From positions 186,001 to 250,000 of the forward strand of contig JAEYLX010000067.1 of NCBI GenBank assembly GCA_023407575.1: a stretch of DNA of 64,000 nucleotides. The letters are read 5' to 3'. The translations under genes and the position numbers were made by a program. Below are positions 60,792-64,000 of this stretch, piece after piece; positions within the stretch are counted from its first letter, which is position 1; each line of letters opens with the position of its first letter. The notes beneath the pieces were generated by a model, which worked only from the letters and a program-made list of their open reading frames with translations, had not been told where the DNA came from and did not search any database. Source of the DNA: Bacillota bacterium. Its GTDB lineage: Bacteria > Bacillota > Clostridia > Lachnospirales > Lachnospiraceae.

Positions 60792-61940
60792 TTATCGTTC
60801 TCCCTTTATTTGATTAGAAACACTAAGTACAATTCCCATTTCAAAAAGAATTACCATAACTGAACTACCTCCATAACTGACGAACGGTAATGGAATACCA
60901 GTAGAGGGAATGGAATTCGTTACTACGGCTATATTAATTAATACCTGCGTAGCAATATGTGCCAATACGCCAGTAGCAATTAAACCACCAAATAAATCAA
61001 TTGAATTTATTGCTATGATAAAAATACGCCATATGAGCAATAAAAACAATAGAATTAGTACGAATGCACCAAAAAGTCCTAGTTCCTCACAAATAACTGA
61101 GAAAATCATATCATTATGTGATTCCGGGATAAAACCCAGTTTTTGCATGCTTTCCCCTAGCCCTTTTCCAAAAACTCTACCGGAAGCAATGGCATATAAT
61201 CCTTGCAATATCTGATAACCCTTTGGTTCTTCTTCTACATTCAGCCAAATCTTAATACGCTCGACTCGGTAGGGAAATAGCAAGATAAAAATTGCACCTG
61301 CACCTCCAAAAAGAAAACCCGTTGCAATATAGTAGATTTTCTTTCTACTGGCGATAAAACAGATGGCAACCATAATTACACCTGTTGTTAATGCAGTGGA
61401 AAAGTTTTCAACCGCTATTAAAACAATCAGTGGAGCAATGAAAAATACTACCCTCAAAAATCCACGGAATTTATCCAACTTTTTAGGTGCGACATTTACT
61501 ATGTAAGCAGTAAAGAGAATTACTGCGATCTTTGACAACTCGGAGGGTTGGAATCTTGCCGGACCAATTTCAATCCAACGTTTCGATCCCTTTACTTCAC
61601 TCGCAAAAAGTAATACCGCAACCTGTAATAACATACAAACAATGTACAAAGCTATAATTGGATTAATTCTTATCACCGGAAGTCTTTTTAATAATAATCG
61701 ATAGTCAATCTTAGATACAAAAAGCATTACTAAAATTCCAAGGCCAGCAAACAATGCCTGTCGCTCTAAATAAAAGGTTGGATTGCCCAATAACCTCTGT
61801 GCATTATAGGAGCTGGTACTATAGATCATAACTAATCCAAAACAGACAAGAAACAGGATAAGAAATAATAGACTATAGTCGTAATAGCTATGCATTCTTT
61901 TATTTTCATCTCGTACTGTTCTGCTCATAATAATAACCAT
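60792..61940 (-). CDS. ftsW: SEDS peptidoglycan polymerase FtsW/SpoVE
   Basis: The product is 382 aa with about ten membrane segments. Family motifs are SKIDYRLLLKRLPV, SKRWIEIGPARFQPSELSKI (with the ARFQPSE signature), ESHNDMIFSVICEELG and STGIPLPFVSYGGSSVMVIL. It polymerises glycan from lipid II at the septum with a class B penicillin-binding protein. Its position in the mra cluster cannot separate a vegetative FtsW from SpoVE, which makes spore cortex. The ATG at 61940 has AGGAAA nearby, and a later ATG at 61928 is possible. Confidence 0.93.
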   Translation of the reverse strand: MVIIMSRTVRDENKRMHSYYDYSLLFLILFLVCFGLVMIYSTSSYNAQRLLGNPTFYLERQALFAGLGILVMLFVSKIDYRLLLKRLPVIRINPIIALYIVCMLLQVAVLLFASEVKGSKRWIEIGPARFQPSELSKIAVILFTAYIVNVAPKKLDKFRGFLRVVFFIAPLIVLIAVENFSTALTTGVIMVAICFIASRKKIYYIATGFLFGGAGAIFILLFPYRVERIKIWLNVEEEPKGYQILQGLYAIASGRVFGKGLGESMQKLGFIPESHNDMIFSVICEELGLFGAFVLILLFLLLIWRIFIIAINSIDLFGGLIATGVLAHIATQVLINIAVVTNSIPSTGIPLPFVSYGGSSVMVILFEMGIVLSVSNQIKGER

Positions 61941-62021
61941 GCCTTTCCTGGTATCAATGGGTCATAGCCCTAAGCTACCTAAATCTATAGGATGAATTCA
62001 TTGGCTTTAAGTCAATGATAT

Positions 62022-63377
62022 TTATAGTTCACTCACATATTTTTTAAATAAATTACCTCGTTCTTCGAAGTCCTTAAACATTCCCCAACTTGCACAAGCC
62101 GGTGATAATAGCACAACATCCCCAGCTACAGCAAGTGACTTACTTATGGTAACTGCTTCTTTTAAGGTTTCTGCCATTAAAACTTCTGTAAAGCCATACT
62201 TTCGTGCAGTTCTTGCTATCTGCTTCTTTGTCTGACCGATTAAGATTAAATGTTTCACTTTCTTATCAAAGGCTTTCACCCATGCATCAAAGTCAGTTTT
62301 TTTATCATATCCGCCTGCAATTAAAATGGTAGGTTGCTGCATCGCTTGAATAGCTTTAATAGAAGCATCCGGATTTGTACCTTTTGAATCATTATAATAG
62401 GTTACTCCCTCTATCGTAGTAACATATTCAATTCGGTGCTCCACCGCTTTAAAATTAAGTACTGCTTTCCTTATGTATTCCAACGGAATACCCATCGCCA
62501 GTGCAATGCCCACTGCAGCCATAATATTTTCATAATTATGTCTGCCCAGTACATGCAGTTCCTTCACATTGCAAATAAGTATTGCTCCATTTTGATTTGA
62601 AAAAAATATTTCATCCTCTTCTAAATATAGTCCCTCTTTCAGGGTTCTTTTGCTACTAAAGAACATGATACCAGCTTTAGCACGCAGAGCCATTTCTCTA
62701 AGAGTTTCATCCTCGTAATTAAGAATACAGAGTTCATTGTGCGTCTGGTTTCTAAAAATCTGCTCTTTTGCGGCTATGTAAGCTTCCATTGTATGATGAC
62801 GATCCAAATGATCCGGAGTTATATTTAATATGGTGCAAATCTTTGGTTTAAAGTCAATTATTGTCTCAAGCTGAAAACTGCTTAGTTCAATTACCACAAC
62901 TGACTCAGGTGTTGTTTGAAGTGCAATATCACTGTAACAATTACCGATATTACCTACAACATATACCTCGGAAAAAAATGTTTTCATAATCTTTCCCACT
63001 AAGGTGGTTGTCGTCGTCTTGCCATTGGTTCCAGTAATACCAATGATTCGACCCTTGGTATAACGGAATGCCAGTTCAATTTCTCCCCATATCGGTATGC
63101 TTCTATCTTTCACTCGAAGTATGTCTGGATGGTCGCAAGGAACCCCCGGGCTTATAACTACCAGTTCCACGGTGCTTAAAATTTCATCCGTTAAAACACC
63201 AGTCAACAAAAGTCCCTTCCCATTCGAATAGGAATAATCTTCAAAATCATTGCTCATTAGGTTCGTATTACAATCATACAAAAGCACAAAAGCACCAAGT
63301 TTCTGTAACAGGTTGGCTGCAGAAATTCCACTTTTAGCTGCACCATAGACCAAGACCTTTTTATTATCTAACTGCAT
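62022..63377 (-). CDS. murD: UDP-N-acetylmuramoyl-L-alanine--D-glutamate ligase MurD
   Basis: The product is 451 aa. It adds D-Glu to UDP-MurNAc-L-Ala using ATP. The N-terminal UDP-binding domain starts VLVYGAAKSGISAANLLQKL. The ATP loop is GITGTNGKTTTTTLVGKIM (about residues 114-132). Mur ligase motifs ELSSFQLETI, NITPDHLDRH and YNDSKGTNPDA follow. CGGAGG lies 6 nt before the ATG. It is 75 bp after mraY in the standard order. Confidence 0.97.
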   Translation of the reverse strand: MQLDNKKVLVYGAAKSGISAANLLQKLGAFVLLYDCNTNLMSNDFEDYSYSNGKGLLLTGVLTDEILSTVELVVISPGVPCDHPDILRVKDRSIPIWGEIELAFRYTKGRIIGITGTNGKTTTTTLVGKIMKTFFSEVYVVGNIGNCYSDIALQTTPESVVVIELSSFQLETIIDFKPKICTILNITPDHLDRHHTMEAYIAAKEQIFRNQTHNELCILNYEDETLREMALRAKAGIMFFSSKRTLKEGLYLEEDEIFFSNQNGAILICNVKELHVLGRHNYENIMAAVGIALAMGIPLEYIRKAVLNFKAVEHRIEYVTTIEGVTYYNDSKGTNPDASIKAIQAMQQPTILIAGGYDKKTDFDAWVKAFDKKVKHLILIGQTKKQIARTARKYGFTEVLMAETLKEAVTISKSLAVAGDVVLLSPACASWGMFKDFEERGNLFKKYVSEL

Positions 63378-63452
63378 ACGCTCCTCCGATTCATTTCCAT
63401 AAAGAAATGACTTAATTTCATTTTCTTTTTCCTTCGTAGGAGCTAACTTTTG

Positions 63453-64000
63453 TTAATTAATACCCATGAGTGCTATTAAGCAAAGAATTGTTGTGACAAT
63501 TGAAAATATTGCTACCACTCTGGTTTCCGACCAGCCGACTAACTCAAAATGGTGATGAATCGGAGCCATTTTAAAGATTCGCTTTCCACCAGTCAGTTTA
63601 AAAAATCCAACTTGTAGGATTACGGATAAAACTTCAACTAAATAGATTAAAGCTACAAACAAAATAAATAAAGGCATTTGCAACATATATGCTGTTGCAG
63701 CCACAAAACCACCTAAGGCAAGAGATCCCGTATCCCCCATGAATACCTTTGCAGGATATACGTTATATACCAAGAATGCCAATAAACTTCCTGCAACTGC
63801 TCCAGTAATTGGTGAGACACCACTCTGCATTCCAATTGCCACTACAGAAAAGAAGGTAGCAATCAATGCAGTAACACTAGATTCCAATCCATCCAGTCCA
63901 TCCGTAAAATTAGAACCATTTACGGTACCAAGTACAACAATAAAGAAGCTAGGAATAAAAAGATAGGATACATCTAGATACTTTCCACCAGAAAAGGGAA
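63453..64000 (-). CDS. mraY: Phospho-MurNAc-pentapeptide transferase MraY (C-terminal part, runs off right edge)
   Basis: The reading frame is open to the right edge (about 182 codons here). MraY transfers phospho-MurNAc-pentapeptide to undecaprenyl phosphate, making lipid I. The signature GSNFTDGLDGLESSVTAL is present across 63870-63930. Further on are YPAKVFMGDTGSLALGG with the catalytic-site Asp, and PIHHHFELVGWSETRVV with the HHH motif. Several membrane segments follow the family pattern. The shorter reading that begins at 63887 starts within the DGLDGL motif and is not a real start. Confidence 0.95.
   Translation of the reverse strand, partial: PFSGGKYLDVSYLFIPSFFIVVLGTVNGSNFTDGLDGLESSVTALIATFFSVVAIGMQSGVSPITGAVAGSLLAFLVYNVYPAKVFMGDTGSLALGGFVAATAYMLQMPLFILFVALIYLVEVLSVILQVGFFKLTGGKRIFKMAPIHHHFELVGWSETRVVAIFSIVTTILCLIALMGIN

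Noticed and set aside
1..64000. tRNA or rRNA genes, insertion sequences, prophage genes
   Set aside because: No GTTCRAN-type T-arm with a matching acceptor stem, conserved rRNA stretch, transposase, integrase or phage structural motif was recognised on either strand.

Overview
The window is low-GC DNA from a motile, endospore-forming member of the Clostridia. Evidence is the Firmicutes-type gene order (dprA-topA-codY-fla/che-rpsB-tsf and mraY-murD-ftsW-murA-ftsQ-ftsZ-spoIIGA-sigE-sigG), clear AGGAGG ribosome-binding sites, TTGACA/TATAAT-type promoters, and the sporulation sigma factors SigE and SigG. From memory the gene content and flagellar gene order fit the Lachnospiraceae, close to Lachnoclostridium (Clostridium) phytofermentans. 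That assignment is recognition, not a search result.

Layout from left to right. Positions 1-1751 hold the start of a single-pass membrane protein running off the left edge and a secreted protein with two bacterial Ig-like domains. Positions 1900-3860 hold tsf and rpsB, transcribed leftward from a near-consensus promoter. Positions 3940-37621 are a 33.6 kb leftward fla/che gene string of 38 closely packed genes, starting at a SigA-type promoter in front of flgB. It encodes the rod, MS ring, switch, hook, export apparatus (FlhAB, FliOPQR, FliHIJ), FlhF/FlhG, a PilZ c-di-GMP effector, CheABCDWY, SigD and a tail of small genes (FapA, an unknown protein, a SwrB-like protein, a YceG-like protein). 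codY, topA, dprA and comM follow upstream, also leftward.

Positions 43926-54017 are mixed: ymxH and nrdR (rightward), an RsiV-like membrane protein, a ROK sugar kinase (rightward), aconitase, a flippase-like membrane protein and an Agr-type two-component pair. Positions 54092-64000 return to a conserved leftward block of sporulation and cell-division genes: sigG, sigE, spoIIGA, ftsZ, ftsQ, murA, ftsW/spoVE, murD and partial mraY.

How the parts work together. The fla/che string builds the basal body and hook and encodes SigD for later flagellar genes. It also encodes an excitation and adaptation circuit with CheC, CheD and FliY as in Bacillus, but lacks cheR, motA/motB and the filament genes. 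The right-hand block makes lipid-linked peptidoglycan precursors and the divisome. It then runs into the SpoIIGA/pro-SigE pair and SigG, which has a SigF-like promoter as expected for a forespore factor.

The most unusual feature is a family of structured repeats with three copies (9612-9788, 46341-46465, 46485-46585). Each carries conserved hairpins, including one whose loop varies GAGA/GAAA (a GNRA tetraloop on the plus strand) and one stem with compensatory change. One copy lies inside the fla/che string between cheW and cheC. Other items are a 15-bp tandem repeat touching the end of aconitase, two competing hairpins over the flhA ribosome-binding site, and several genes missing from otherwise conserved positions (motAB, cheR, murG, ftsA, pyrH, frr). 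No tRNA, rRNA, CRISPR array, insertion sequence or prophage gene was recognised.
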